Below are positions 23,727 to 35,544 of a stretch of DNA of 64,000 nt, in pieces (within the stretch, counting starts at the first letter, position 1; the number at the start of each line of letters is the position of its first letter). Origin of the DNA: Sipunculus nudus. Its lineage: Eukaryota > Annelida > Sipuncula > Golfingiida > Sipunculidae. A program made the position numbers and the translations under genes. The notes beneath the pieces were generated by a model. That model saw only the letters and a program-made list of their open reading frames with translations. It was not told the DNA's origin and did not search any database. Where the stretch lies: positions 45,687,797-45,751,796 of the forward strand of contig CM049321.1 of NCBI GenBank assembly GCA_026874595.1. Direction: 5' to 3'.

Positions 23727-24530
23727 TTGGGCTTACTTAAAGAAAGAACAGGGAATGACAAACTCATTGTGCGCAATGGGTTTATGGACGAACAACTAAC
23801 AATAAAACAAAGTTAATAAAAGGTAACTTAATACAAATAAATTCATTTTCATCGACCATATGTAACAATGAGCATAACATAACTCGGTTCACCATGTTAA
23901 GGGGGCTAATTTTGCATTATCTGCGTTCTATTCTCTGATCTTCCACGTGTCAACTTTTTTTTCTGTGATGCCTTGTTATACTGTCAACTCGTATATAGAT
24001 GTATAAAGCCGAACTACGTGAAAAGACAACTTGTATAATATAAAAACTTATTATGATATTACCAATTGACGCTTGCAAAGCTGAGAAACTCTGAGACAGC
24101 AGATTACACAAGAATAACTTAAACCATGCATGTAAAATCAGAAATATGTCATCCTGCGAACGGATATTAATATACCATACGTGGCTTATTACCCCATCCG
24201 ATCGTATTTTAGTTTTAAAAATGGATGTTAGATGGCGGCACTAAAACAATACATCAACATCAACAAACAACAAACCGATGTATGGACAGGACATATATAA
24301 TATCTCCATGAAATTTTCAATAACAGCTTGTTAATTTACACCTAATATTAGAGCATCAGTTTTATGCATCGTCATGCTTTTCAACTAGTGGCACGATTTT
24401 TACTTTTTTTTATTTGGTGTTGTCGGGTGACCAATTAAAAAGATGCAACTATGCTTTCAAATTTCATTTAAATTGCCGATAAGATAATAAAGTAAAAATA
24501 AGTTAAGGGTATTATTGCTATGCGTGAACC
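23727..24530. other. No recognised feature
   Basis: AT-rich sequence without supported frames. Confidence 0.4.
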
Positions 24531-24570
24531 AGTACCGGTGGCCGATCAGAGCCCCCCCCCCCCCCCCCCC
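24531..24570. repeat. Degraded CAGTGGCGGATC-type end plus 19-base poly-C
   Basis: CAGTACCGGTGGCCGATCAGAG-like text is followed by C19 at 24552-24570. The arrangement parallels 20093, where the same terminus is followed by poly-C. Confidence 0.4.
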
Positions 24571-24941
24571 GCGCTTGAGTTTGTTATCTCTCATTTAATT
24601 TATTTCTTTTTCCAAGTTAAGCGTATTCAATTTTTTATATCTTTTCTTTTCCCTAGTCAAGAAATCAGTAAGTTATCCACAGTTTATTACTTACTAATTT
24701 ATAAGATGATGACATGTGGGATAAGGTCTGTAATTTGCTCCATAAATAACGATATAACCAAAATATTACTTAATAATGATAGAGGTTGTTTTTCCGCTAA
24801 TACACTCCGCTATGGCAAGACACTGGAAACCCCCTACCCGCCCTAAATCGCATTGGTCTGTGAGTGATCTGTCAGCTCAGTCCGGGTTGGGGTCGGCCAT
24901 GGAAAATATCCCGGCTCCCACAGGTGGGAACACTCGCACCA

Positions 24942-24944
<3 letters not shown>

Positions 24945-25004
<60 letters not shown>

Positions 25005-25090
25005 ATATATGCAGTCGGTCCCGTTTAATTGAATATCATATTTGTTCACCGATTATATTCATTAAAGCGGGCTGTTCAAATAAACGGGGT
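24945..25090. repeat. (TA)n tract followed by one end of a CAGT...-type MITE
   Basis: A TA/CATA tract of 67 bp is followed by CAGTCGGTCCCGTTTAATTG, which looks like a pogo-like MITE end. The opposite end was not found, so it is a fragment. Confidence 0.4.
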
Positions 25091-25570
25091 GTTAATCTTC
25101 AAGGTTGTAGCCGTAACTATATATTTTGCTATCGGATGGCTTGCGTGTGTTTCTCGTATTATTCATAGGGATCGAAATTATCTGTTTTGGAAATTTTCAT
25201 TTAATGATGTTTCAATTCATTAGCTTATATTTTTTTTGTAATTTCTACTCTTTCTACAGAAAAATACTGTATATTAACCTTTTTTGCATTTATTAAAATA
25301 TATATATAAAATATATTATATATAAAAAATGTTGTCAAAGGTTTAATACGATTCTTCAAGGAATTTAACTTATCATACAACATTTTATTTGTTTCAAACA
25401 AAGCAATAGAGAATTACTGTGCATTCACTTGTTCGTGTATGTTATCTATAAAAAGCAATGCTGCAAAATGGCTGACAGCACAACAATCACGTGTATGTGT
25501 CACGATGTTTAGCAAGATGCCTAAAAGATTTTGTTTTTATATCACGTATTGTCTTTAAAAATACTTTCAG

Positions 25571-25659
25571 CACGTTTACCTGTTCGTGTGTGGTCTGAAG
25601 AAGACGACCTTCTGGAAAACGTCATCCTTCGCCAGAGATCGTTTCTACTCAAAACCATT
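25571..25659 (+). CDS. Possible internal exon, unknown protein
   Basis: An 89-nt stretch is bounded by a plausible acceptor (TACTTTCAG) and a consensus donor (ATT|GTGAGT). One frame is open across it and reads RLPVRVWSEEDDLLENVILR and QRSFLLKTI. The W-S-E-E-D-D-L-L segment has the look of a Myb/SANT helix start, but it is too short to assign. No partner exons were identified. Confidence 0.2.
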
Positions 25660-25699
25660 GTGAGTACGATACTACGTATAGTGTGCATTGCTGGCTGCA

Positions 25700-26540
25700 T
25701 ACCGATCACGTGAATATGTCAAAGGTCAATAAGGTGAGCGGCCACATAAAGCCAGGAAAATACAGATTCATACTTCTAATTTACTATAGAAAAACGAATA
25801 GATACTGTTCTCATTATGGATTATATTATGAATTATGAAACATATTATGAAACCATTTATATTTAATACAAAGATTTTTACCTGGATGCCCAATTAGTAT
25901 AGTAAGCCGATTTTAAAAAGGTTCCTGGGTACAGTGAACATTGCAGTAGTATACACATATGATATAAAATACACATATACTATGAAAATACACAATATAA
26001 AAGGCAAATATACCATTCTCATACCAAGTGGACTCGACTCGATAAACGCACCATGGGATAGTGGCATCGCTATGTCCCTCAACACTGCACAGCAGTGAGA
26101 GGGCAACTACCTGAACAAGTCTGCCCAGCGGATCCTCGTGGTGGTGGTGGTGGTGGTGGGGGGGGGGGGGGGTTATGAGCGGGCACGTTCTTTGTATTAA
26201 ATATAAACATAAAAACAGCAACAAACCTCTTTGCCCTGTTGTGTTCCAGTATCGCACGTGTACCCCGACCAATCCTATTGTGCCCCCGAGGACAATAGGA
26301 TCAGTGTCAGTCTTTCGCATGCTCCTCCAGATACGAACAAAGCATAATCTCGAATCTCGTAAAGTCTGGGCTTTTCAAATCACGCCGTTAGCTTCATTCT
26401 AACCACATTTCTCTTATGATCGGGTCACATCCCGTTAAACAGACTGTTGTGAATTTACAGTGTTGTTTTTCTTCAGTGTTATACCGCTCTGGCTTAGTCT
26501 GTTGGCCATAGAGCACTTTACAACGGAGGGTAACTTTACC

Positions 26541-26543
<3 letters not shown>
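25700..26543. other. Non-coding; (GTG)n/poly-G tract and small hairpin
   Basis: A GTGGTG repeat running into a long G tract lies at 26138-26172. A perfect 10-bp stem (ATCCTATTGT / ACAATAGGAT) with a 10-nt loop lies at 26272-26301. The overlapping frames on both strands are low-complexity or unsupported. Confidence 0.4.

Positions 26544-26574
<31 letters not shown>
26544..26574. repeat. (TA)n microsatellite
   Basis: Pure TA tract. Confidence 0.9.
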
Positions 26575-26576
<2 letters not shown>

Positions 26577-27299
26577 CTTTCAGCCCGCACTCGAACTGCA
26601 CCGAAAATTCAGTCGCGTTCAACCATAAATACACATAAATACACAATTAATGAATTAAGATGACCACAGTTTGTATATAAATCAGAGGGATCATCATTGT
26701 TTTCTGGTACTTTTTTTCTTTTTAGCTGGTGACGGTTACGTGTGCCGAGTTAACATTTACCAAAATGCAACTATTTACTGGTAAATAATTGGGAAATATG
26801 TTTGTATTAAATAAGTGGACATGCTGGCAATTAGGCTATCTAGTAAAATTGTTTTAAAATATATTTGCAGAATTTAGGCATTTGCTTACATATAAACAAT
26901 GGCTGTTGTTTCCCAATAAATGTGCTCATTTTAACCTATGCTTATGGTAAAGGTTAACAGAGTTCCCTACATTATGTGTCAAATGAACACTGATTTTAAA
27001 CCTTGTCACAACTCAGTCGTCCATTCAAAACCATGACCAGATATCTGTATTCGGGATCATATGGCTATTTTCCCGCATCTATTTTATACGTTGAATTCGA
27101 TATATCAGAAAAAAATATTACAAATTAAAATTGATTGACATAATCTGATGACTTATGAAGTGCAGTTTTAGAAACATTTTGAATGTTTCAATTATATTTA
27201 AAAATCAAACAAATATGGGCTTTTACTGAGCAGCTAAAAGTGTGAATAAAACCAGCCCATTTCTTGTGACCTGCAAGATGCCATGCAAATGAATTAAGT
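26575..27299. other. No recognised feature
   Basis: AT-rich with no supported frame. Confidence 0.4.
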
Positions 27300-27470
27300 C
27301 GAGGTGAGGGCGGGGCTTATTAAACCAGACGCTTCGGAGGGGCACTGCCCGTGCCTAATTGGCTGGAGTATTATCCAGTGAGAGCTGGGTATGGTAGTGG
27401 AAGGGCCAGGGGCTGTTCAACACAATCACGTGCATGGAGACAGCACAGTATTGTAATGTATAAAGGTTTG
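27300..27470 (+). promoter_or_regulatory. Possible promoter-like GC-rich island
   Basis: A local rise in GC carries GGGCGGGGC (Sp1-type box) at 27308-27316, an inverted CCAAT box (ATTGG) at 27358-27362, a CACGTG E-box near 27428 and TATAAAG at 27459-27465, all in plus-strand order. No downstream coding exon was identified within the next few hundred bases, so this may be coincidental. Confidence 0.25.
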
Positions 27471-28029
27471 GTAAATTCAACGCAATACATTAGTGTCCAT
27501 TTTGCTTTATATAAACACAGTCATTACAATAACTCATGTTTCTAGATATTTATTTAAGCTTTATACTTAATCAGAGGTGAACGAGGGTTATAAATGTCCA
27601 TAAGAACTACATATGAATAAATAAGTATGTATGAAGTACTAATGTGTTATGAATAAAAAATTAGGTATTAGTTATTTGCTACAAATGAAATTAAAATATG
27701 AAATATCTATTATTTTCATACATCTATTTTTGACTGCCTCATATCTCACTCACGTTGCTACTTCGCCCGAGTATGTAAGAAAGCCTAAGGTCACTATCAT
27801 TCCTAAAACACAAAAAAATTAGATTTAATTACACATAAATTTAACTATTATAAATATGATCATAGTCAATCTGAATAAATATTCTAAGAGGTACTCTGTG
27901 TGATACTATAGATTATTTCATCAAAATGATTATTAGATAATTATCAAAATCATTCTCATAACCAGAAATTTAATAAAAAAAACCCCAAAAAAGAAGCATT
28001 GTTATGCCAGCACCGATCATAAGCATGCA
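27471..28029. other. No recognised feature
   Basis: AT-rich with no supported frame or repeat end. Confidence 0.4.
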
Positions 28030-28455
28030 CCGGTTGAAAGCGTAAAAATGTTGATTTGTGATAATGGGCAGTGCGACCTCCAAATTGCGTACGCTCTGTT
28101 TGTTAAGCGCTGCTGTGAAAAAAATATTGATTTGTAATATTTGAAAGTACGACCAACAGATGGCGTACGCTCTGGTCGTGTAGCGCTGCTGTGAAAAATA
28201 TTGATTTTAAATATTGGGCAGTACGGGCACCAGATGGCGTACGCTCTGTCTGTTAAACGCTGCTGTGAAAAATGTTGATTTTTTATACTGGACCGTACGG
28301 CCGTCAGATGGTTTTCGCTGTTCCTTAAACACTTGTGTGAAAAATGTTGATTTGTGATATAAGGCAGTACGACCACCAGTTGGCGAACGCTCTGTTTCTT
28401 TAGCGCTGCTGTGAAAAATGTTGATTTGTGACATTGGTCAGTACGACCACCAGAT
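28030..28455. repeat. Minisatellite, ~74-bp unit, nearly six copies
   Basis: GCGCTGCTGTGAAAA-like starts recur at 28107, 28183, 28257, 28329 and 28403. Each is followed by TGTTGATTT.T.ATATTGG, CAGTACG.CC.CCAGATGGCG and TACGCTCTG. The unit is not a multiple of three, so the long minus-strand frames through it are a by-product. Confidence 0.85.
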
Positions 28456-28834
28456 GGAAATGTGCATTGTTTTTGGACCCATAACTTTACAAATTAGGTT
28501 ATACTGAACTAATTTCTGGCAAGTACATAGTGACTATATAGGGGAATAAATATGGTAAATATGAAGAAAGTCAGATGAGTGGTTTTGATATTAGGCAGTC
28601 CTGAAGTGTGATAATATGTTTTCAATGAAAAACTGAGATTTTTCCTGAATGCACAAATTCCAGTGACCCAGTTTTCGGTATGGTAGGAGATCTTGGGGAT
28701 ATCTAACAGTACGCCAACCTTCGGTCTTGTAGGTCAAACGATTTCAAAACGTGCCAGTCTAACGGACGGGCGGACGGACAGACGACGGACAATGGACCAC
28801 GACTATAGCACAGATGACTTATAGTCAGCTGAGC
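28456..28834 (-). mobile_element. 5'-part of a hairpin-ended element (truncated copy)
   Basis: Minus-strand 5' hairpin at 28834-28807 (GCTCAG, TGACT, loop, AGTCA, CTGTGCT), then the GTCCATTGTCCGTCG leader. The interior is related to 4260-4490 and 38010-38215 (repeat D: GTGACCCAGTTTTCGG, GATCTTGGGGATATCTAACAG). No 3' module follows; the minisatellite replaces it. Confidence 0.5.
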
Positions 28835-28979
28835 AAATAAGCAGGTACACACACTGTGCAAAAGTTATTGTAGGTGGCAACACCGGTCTTGTGTACAGAA
28901 AAGCCATCAAAGATGCATAGACAAGTCAAAATATCAGGCCAATACATCAAATTTCTTTTGAGTCAGGTGCCCTTGGCTG

Positions 28980-29390
28980 ACCAAGCTCGGGTGAGGTAGG
29001 CAATTACCCCTGAGTGAACCGGAATAAGCGCCTGTAGCTACTGCACTGAGTGAAATCTTGCCCTGCACCTGGCTGCAATGAGTGAACTTTTGACCTGTAC
29101 CTGGTTGCACTGAGTGAACTCGTAACCTTTTGCAAAATCTGATAGATTTGGCAACCTGTCAAAGCTATAAATAGGTCTAGACTGACCTTTGAGCTGTTAC
29201 ATCAAACATCTCTTGCTTAGGTAAGAAAGGCGGTTGCCCCGAGTGAACTGTGAAAAAATTGCTGGCGCAAGCTACTGCACTGAGTGAAATCGACCTTGAC
29301 CTGCACCTTGCTGCACTGAGTGAACTCTTGACCTGTTGCCTAATCTGCAACAGTCAGCAGTCTGCCAAAGCTATAAATAGACTTAAAAAC
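28980..29390 (+). repeat. Direct duplication of ~200 bp
   Basis: Two diverged copies (about 28980-29190 and 29215-29390). Both contain GCTACTGCACTGAGTGAAAT, a CTGCACTGAGTGAACT box and AAGCTATAAATAG near the end. The TATAAATAG string resembles a TATA box in both, but no gene follows. Confidence 0.5.
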
Positions 29391-29699
29391 CAGAGACATA
29401 ATTTTGGCCCGTCGGTAAAACTGTTAACACATACTAAAAGACTTAGGCTACAATTCTTTTTTTAAGCTGACATATTCATAACATGTTTTTTCATCTAAAT
29501 GTTTAAAATAAGAAACGATGCCATTCTTTCAATGTTGATGGTCTAATTATTTTGCAAAAGGTTATTTAAGTAAACATGAACATAGGCCACCTGTGAATAA
29601 TTATTGTGCAATGTTACAGAAGCTGAAATAAGTTTTTCCAAAAAAAAAGACTATTGCAGCCCTCAGTTTCAAATAGGCTTACTTATAGCCACGAGACTT
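29391..29699. other. No recognised feature
   Basis: AT-rich spacer before the next repeat element. Confidence 0.4.
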
Positions 29700-30882
29700 A
29701 ATTAAGCCATGGGTCTCGACGTTCAGCTGAATTTGTCTAAAAGGATATTTTTTTCAGGACGACAGTCCTGTGACCTTAACTAATGACCTTGTGACCAAAA
29801 AATGAAATCTTAGCACTTATTATCCGTGCACCCACAGTGCTTCCCAGAATTTAAAAAAAATGTGACTCCAGTGACCTTCAACTTTGATCTCTGGTCCCTG
29901 AAAATCAAAATGAATTTACTTAAGTTGTGGATCATTAAAAAAATCAAGTTTGAAGCCAATCTGTAGAATTATCATCAATAAACGAAATTGTGAATGGATG
30001 GGTCCTGTGACCTTGACCTTTGACCCTATGACCTCAAATAGAATAGAATCTTCCCCTACTGGCACGATAGCAATATCTTGAAGATGGAATGTTTGTGATG
30101 AAAAGTTTGGCTTGAAATGCATACATTCTTTTTAAAGAAATGGGTCCTGTGTCCTTGACCTTTGACCATTGGACACTAAAATCGACAAGGTTCTTACATT
30201 AGTGGTGAGCCATATATAAGTCAAGTTTGAAACCAATATGTCATCTGATATCATCTGATAACTAATTTGAGAACAGATGGTCCGTGTGACCTTGATCTTT
30301 GACTTTGTGACCCAAATTCATTTATGCTCTCCCAATACTGACAAGTCAGCTAAATACGCAAGATTGAAAGTTTGGGATGAAAAGCTTGGCTTAAAATGCA
30401 GCCATAAACATTTTAAATAAGAGAGTCCTGAGACCTTGACCTTTAACCTGATGACCCAAAAATCATACGGGTTCTTGCTTAAGTGGTGGGCCATATTTAA
30501 GTCAAGGTTGAATTTGACTTGGAGTTATTATCTGGAAACATATTTGTGTTGATCGACAGATGGACAGCCAGACAGCTAGACAAACAGACAGACAGACAGG
30601 GAGATTACTATAGGGCATCAACTTGTGATAAAAAAAATCATGTTTTGAAACACTAGATGTAATAAAAGCTGAGAAACTGACATGATTGTTGACATTTTAT
30701 TGTGAAAAAAATAGAAAAAAATATTCGTTAAAAAAACAAAAGTACAGGTGGCACCACCACTTTTCGGGAACTAGTCGTGGAATTTTCTAGGACCAGCAAG
30801 TACGATTTGTGCCCTGCTAACAGACGGCCGGACGGACAAAGCACAATTCTTATACCTCAGTTGACTTACAGTCAGCTGAGCT
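29700..30882 (-). mobile_element. Hairpin-ended element with nuclear-receptor-like tandem core (copy 3)
   Basis: The 5' hairpin is at 30882-30854 on the minus strand (AGCTCAG, TGACT, loop, AGTCA, CTGAGGT), with the GTCCGGCCGTCTG leader and GTTAGCAGGGCAC. The 3' end is a worn GACCCATGG box near 29705-29715. The core (29755-30560) has about five units of ~140 bp with TGACCTTTGACC boxes. No reading frame. Confidence 0.5.
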
Positions 30883-31044
30883 AAAAAAAAAGGTCACTGT
30901 GACCATATGACCATCAGTTGCACAAAACTTGGTGATGACAGTCCTGTTGTTTCTGCGATTGTAATGTTAGTATGTTTACTTTGTCAAATGACTAAGTTAA
31001 AATTCCTGCAACTTGACAAATAATCATCAAATCCAGACCATTTG

Positions 31045-31280
31045 ATTAAACTTGAGAGAGCTCATCTTTGAGATTATTTCTGTGAAATATTGAACTTTTT
31101 GGCTGAATGATTTTAGAGATAAACATTTTCAAAGGTTTTTTTAGTTCCCCCCCCCCCCCGTAAAATGTTAGTTCATGTAGATGGCGCAACAAACATTTTT
31201 GCATAAATTGGGGGATCCTAGCTACCCCTATTCCTGAAAAAAAATTATGGGTTAATGTACTGATGATGGACAAAAAGGTT
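31045..31280 (-). repeat. Dispersed repeat F, copy 1
   Basis: The reverse complement aligns with 58690-59020 (CAGAAATAAT, GGCGCCA/GATGGCGCAAC, poly-C/G tract, ACATTAACCCATAAT). The 75-residue minus-strand frame is part of this repeat, not a gene. Confidence 0.55.
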
Positions 31281-31434
31281 GATTAAGGTGACGCAACCAA
31301 AACCTCAAGTTCATACTTGACTCTAGTGACCAACCTTGCATAAAAGTTTCTGATGATAGCTCCAGCCGTTTCTGTTTGGTAATTTTAGTGTCCTTTTTGG
31401 CCAAATGACTAAATTCAACTTCCTGTAACCAAAC

Positions 31435-32673
31435 AGATACAGCATCCTAAATCTATATATTTAAAAAGGCATGTATATGGACAAACATTCATAATTTTAT
31501 TTCAGAACCCCTTTAAACTATCACATAGAAAGAGACATAGACACGCTTCACCTTTACTTTATTGGGCTTCATGAAGCTAAAAAACTAGGCTGGAAAGTGT
31601 CAGAGAAGATTTTTATTTTTTTTTGTTGCTTTTTCTCTATAAAATCTGAGGAAATGCAGAGAGCAAAAGTAAAATATATATATTGTTTTTAGCAAAAAAT
31701 AAGCAAAATCCGATAGTTTTTTAGACGACTTTTTTTGCACAAAATTTCGTGATGCAAGCTCCTGCCTTTTTTGAGATAGTATGTAATCACGTACGGATGA
31801 CGGAGGAAGGACGACGCTGCGCCATCGTATAAGCTCACAGGTTCGCTTAAAATATCTTATTTATTATCAAAAGTGTAGATGAAGTAACCTATCTATCAGT
31901 CCGAATATTCAAACTCCAACCATAAGGAATTCTTTATATTCCTCATGAATAATTAATGAGCTAGCGATGGAGACGCTTACAGGGAGTAAGATTTAACACG
32001 TGCTCGCTTACCATGGCTGTATATAGCAATCAAGACCTGCCAGTTGTTCCATTAAATGGCTTCAAACTTGCAGAATCCTTACACAGAAAGTCTGTTAGGA
32101 TCACCTGGAAAGTAGTACAAGTCAAAAGGGATCTGCTGATATGAGCTAATTATGTAGCTGACTTGTGAAGAAGGTAATATTCAATGACTCTTACCACAAT
32201 AAAGTTAAAGGCCCTTGAACCCTCATTTACAGCCTCGAACGAAGAGTTGGCTCTGAGCTCTATGATATCTGTTAATCAAACCACAGGATGCTGGCAATTG
32301 CCCATGGTCAATTTACATATCAAGATATCTCCGTTAGGGGATAAAGGTGCTGACTGATACACATTCCAGACAATTCAGAATGATGTGGAGTGTGGTCCCT
32401 CTGACTGAAAACGTTCATATTTAAACGATTAAGTTTTTTTGTTACTGGGAGGCACAGGGTGGCACAAGCTACACTAGGGCAGTAGTGAATAACATTAACG
32501 AGGATCTTGATATCAGCAAGTCATTAACTCGACGAAGACAAATAAAGTTAAGGTGAAACAAGTCTATGTCTATTTCTATGTTCTGTGATAGTTTAAAAGG
32601 GTTCTGAAATAAAATGAATGTTTGTCCATATACATACCTTTATAAAATATATAAATGTAGGTTTGCTGTATCT
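31435..32673. mobile_element. 1.24-kb element with ~137-bp inverted termini
   Basis: The left arm 31435-31570 (AGATACAGCATCC ... TATGGACAAACATTCAT ... CACCTTTACTTTATT) matches the reverse complement of 32533-32673 with moderate divergence. The interior contains a fragment of another repeat (31720-31860, GCCATCGTATAAGCTCACAGG) and no transposase. It is a non-autonomous DNA transposon or foldback element of unknown superfamily. Confidence 0.6.
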
Positions 32674-32852
32674 ATGACCGATGAGAAAACATAGAATATA
32701 CAGCACTTTTACAGGGGATAACCAATGATTATACACAGCAAGAATAATGTTTGTCTATTAGCAGGCAGGATTAGAACTTATTGTGTGACAGGCTTTATAT
32801 AATTTGAGAGAAAATGATAATGAAGGTAAGGCTTATGGAATAACAGATCTAA

Positions 32853-33189
32853 GGCCAAAAAAAATTAAAGGTATGGTTCTCAGGCACCGCCCGCATCAAT
32901 TTTAAACCCCCACATCAAAACTTTTTATTTTGATTTTCAATAAAAACTTTCAAATTTTGAGCTGCTGCCGCTCCGACATTTCTTTCAAGAAGATAAAACA
33001 ATACAATTTCCTTTGTTTCGTAGTGCTTTTACTTATTTAGCAAAATAAAACTGTTATTTTCATGCTTTTCCCTTATCATTTGACATTTTTATCGAAACAT
33101 ACCAAAAAATTTAAAATAAAAAAAGCGCCGCCCGCATTGATTTCTGAAAAAAAAGTGCCTGAGAACCATACCTTTTTTTTATTATGGCC
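32853..33189. mobile_element. PIF/Harbinger-like MITE
   Basis: The ends are inverted repeats starting GGCC, A/T-run, AAAGGTATGGTTCTCAGGCAC, about 35 bp each. They are flanked by TAA on both sides (TAA|GGCC ... GGCC|TAA), the 3-bp target duplication typical of PIF/Harbinger elements. Inner GCCGCCCGCAT boxes are also inverted. Length 337 bp; no coding capacity. Confidence 0.65.
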
Positions 33190-33262
33190 TAATTTATTTA
33201 ATGTTCAACACATTGACTGATCCACAATTAAACTTCATAAAGCAGATACATAAACCAACGTG

Positions 33263-33503
33263 TCATGTAGTGAAACTACACATTTGTTGTAAATTAAGAG
33301 TTATACAAAAATATACAAATATACTGACAGTGTGTCCCGCAAATGTATGGCATAAATTTATTGCATTTAAAAACAAAGAATATGGAGACCCCAAGATTAC
33401 ATGAGCTAATTCCTGTGCAGTGGGTCTTGGCCATTCAGTTATATCTGTATATGTTGCATCAATGTATAATCTAAGGGCCTTAAAGCTATCCGTGAATGTC
33501 ATC
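33263..33503 (-). CDS. Possible exon, unknown protein
   Basis: A minus-strand acceptor with a pyrimidine-rich tract (ACTTATGATCCTGTAG) precedes an open frame starting MTFTDSFKALRLYIDATYTD and continuing ITEWPRPTAQELAHV. The first 40 codons look protein-like; after that the composition becomes hydrophobic and the exon probably ends near 33385-33400. No family recognised. Confidence 0.22.
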
Positions 33504-33509
33504 CTACAG

Positions 33510-34455
33510 GATCATAAGTAGCAGTAAAAAATGTAGATAATATTCAGATTTCAGGCTTTGGGAATGTAAAATGTTAGTTCTTGTAACAAAAAAAACACGA
33601 TCAATTTGATCTTTCTATGTAAATATACCAGGGTACTGATGCCTGGCTGGTAAAAACTGAAGATCTTTTTAAAATGTTACCATCAAGTTTTATTTATTTA
33701 AAGCCATATTTCAAGTTAATGTTTAATTATTTTTTAAAGTATTGTTTATTTTTATTATTATTTTTTATTATTATTTTACATTAAAATTATTTTTTATAAA
33801 GTATTGTTAATGTCACACATGCATGGAGACAAATTATGAGAAAAGCGTGCCGAATTAAAATGTATCTACCTATCTATATTTTCACATATATATGCATAAG
33901 AATGGTCAGGCAAAACCCAGTCACCGACAATGTACAAATGTTATTTTGATATGTAATTGTCACTGTTGTAATATGTAACAGTTATTATTTATATAGAACA
34001 ATACAAATTCCTTATTCTAAAATATGCTCATTTTCCGCGAACAAAAATATTAAATAGCCCACCGAACCAGAAAAATATTGAAACCATACAGTCACAATGG
34101 TTTACGAGTCAATCTTCTGGATGTATTCCTTAATATTATCCACTGTTTCTTCCTGGCTGGGTCACATGGAAAGGAATGTAAACTTAAATCCGATGCCCCA
34201 TAAGTAAATAAGTGACATTAATGAACAGAAAAGGCTGTGGCACCACCTTCCATGCTGAGCTTACCACAATAACTACTGCCCACATAGAAGAGGCTTGAAT
34301 CCCTTAGAATGCAGATTTTTAGTTGTTATTGTGAACATCAAATTAGTTTTTTTTTTTATATCATTGTTGAATTTGTGAATTAAAACTTCTTACTATGTTT
34401 CATTTTCGTAAGTAAGATTTTAATAATTGCTAATGCACATTTTTCTATTTAACAG
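33510..34455. other. AT-rich non-coding sequence, possible intron
   Basis: No frames of interest. It ends in a good acceptor (TTTTTCTATTTAACAG) at 34455, so its right part may be an intron of the plus-strand exon that follows. Confidence 0.35.
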
Positions 34456-34615
34456 ACATCACAGAAGAAAGCAATTGAATAATACTAAGAAAAGTGGCTG
34501 TATTACAAGATATATTCATCAGGAGTCTCTTAAATATGCTGGTCCAAGTGGAGAAAGATTTGTGATGGATGAACAAGGTTATATGGAATTCCACCACTAC
34601 CAGAATTCTGTGTAA
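34456..34615 (+). CDS. Possible terminal coding exon, unknown protein
   Basis: Begins right after a strong acceptor and is open to a TAA stop at 34613-34615. It encodes about 52 residues, HHRRKQLNNTKKSGCITRY then IHQESLKYAGPSGERFVMD, ending YMEFHHYQNSV. The charged, tyrosine-containing tail ending in a hydrophobic residue resembles a cytoplasmic tail. Upstream exons were not found, and the overlapping minus-strand frame is treated as a shadow. Confidence 0.3.
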
Positions 34616-34792
34616 ACAATAGCAGTAAAATCTCCAGAGTATGGCTTCTTGTTCTTGCTCAAGACAGAGCCTAATAGAGACATATGTTGGTTCAGGTTTA
34701 TACCACAGAGGACCCATGGGTTAAGGTGCTCAGCTAAATTTTGTTTAATCTTAAGTAGCAAATGCAAAATATATTTATTTTACATATATTTG

Positions 34793-34794
<2 letters not shown>

Positions 34795-34845
<51 letters not shown>

Positions 34846-35125
34846 CATTTAAAAGGCTTAGAGGAAATGACCCTGTTTTCTTATGTTAATCAAATAATTA
34901 ATATATGTTTGCGGAACTCATACTGTGCACCTTTTTGGACTATATCATATATGCAGGAGTCTCTCATGTTCAAACATTTGTATCATTATTTCAGCATTAT
35001 TATTTCAACTATGTGACCGTAATATTTATGTGCGTAAAATAACAACTCCATCGGGAATGTATGAAACCCTGTCAATTATCTAGAGGAAGAAAGTGTAGAT
35101 TAGCTGGAGTATAATAATACACGTT
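34795..35125 (+). repeat. Dispersed repeat E, copy 1, anchored on (TA)n
   Basis: A TA tract (34795-34843) is followed by about 280 bp that align with 42060-42330: AGCATTT.AAA.GCT, ATACTGTGCAC, GATGCAGGAGTCTCTCA/GCAGGAGTCTCTCATG, ATCATTATTTCAGC. The common start directly after TA suggests a family whose end lies at the microsatellite. Confidence 0.6.
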
Positions 35126-35319
35126 GGGCGCATACCAATGCTTTACATTTCTAATTGGTAAAAGGCAGCAGACAAAACAAGCGCAGGGCATATATCAAAG
35201 GCGTTCACGAATGAGAACACTAGACCAGAATGCTTGTACACTGTTTCATAACTTTTATGAGGCCTGTCATTAATAATATGCGAGATACATAGTCCCCTAG
35301 CTTCAAGAATGTATTGGAA

Positions 35320-35442
35320 ATGGCAACCACCACTAAAGACTTTTTGCGTGATTGCGGCTACCATGACTTGTGGCATGCCATGTCTGCGCTGGAGGACAAG
35401 CTGCAGCAGCAAGCTGAACACACCAAATGTCAAAGTCAGCAG
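35320..35442 (+). CDS. Possible first coding exon, unknown protein
   Basis: An ATG in a good context (GAAATGG) opens exactly 41 codons up to a potential donor (CAGCAG|GTTATT) in phase 0. The reading is MATTTKDFLRDCGYHDLWHA then MSALEDKLQQQAEHTKCQSQ. GC content is clearly above the flanks. The second half is predicted helical or coiled-coil. If not spliced, the frame runs to a stop at 35544. Family unknown. Confidence 0.3.
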
Positions 35443-35544
35443 GTTATTATGGACGGTTTCTCAGGAAATATACTTTGGCAGGACCCTAACATATTACTCT
35501 GTTTGGTCTGCATGAGGTTAATGTTTATGATTTATCAAGCATAA

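Noticed and set aside
23372-23776. 134-codon minus-strand frame with a Tyr-Ile run
   Set aside because: It is translated TA microsatellite joined to MITE sequence.
28017-28434. Minus-strand frames of 119 and 75 codons
   Set aside because: They arise from a 74-bp minisatellite whose unit is not a multiple of three.
28030-28455. CRISPR-like regular repeats
   Set aside because: Units are long, degenerate and directly adjacent without unique spacers, in eukaryotic DNA; this is a minisatellite.
29160-29385. TATAAATAG boxes as promoters
   Set aside because: They occur at the same point in two copies of a repeat and no gene follows either one.
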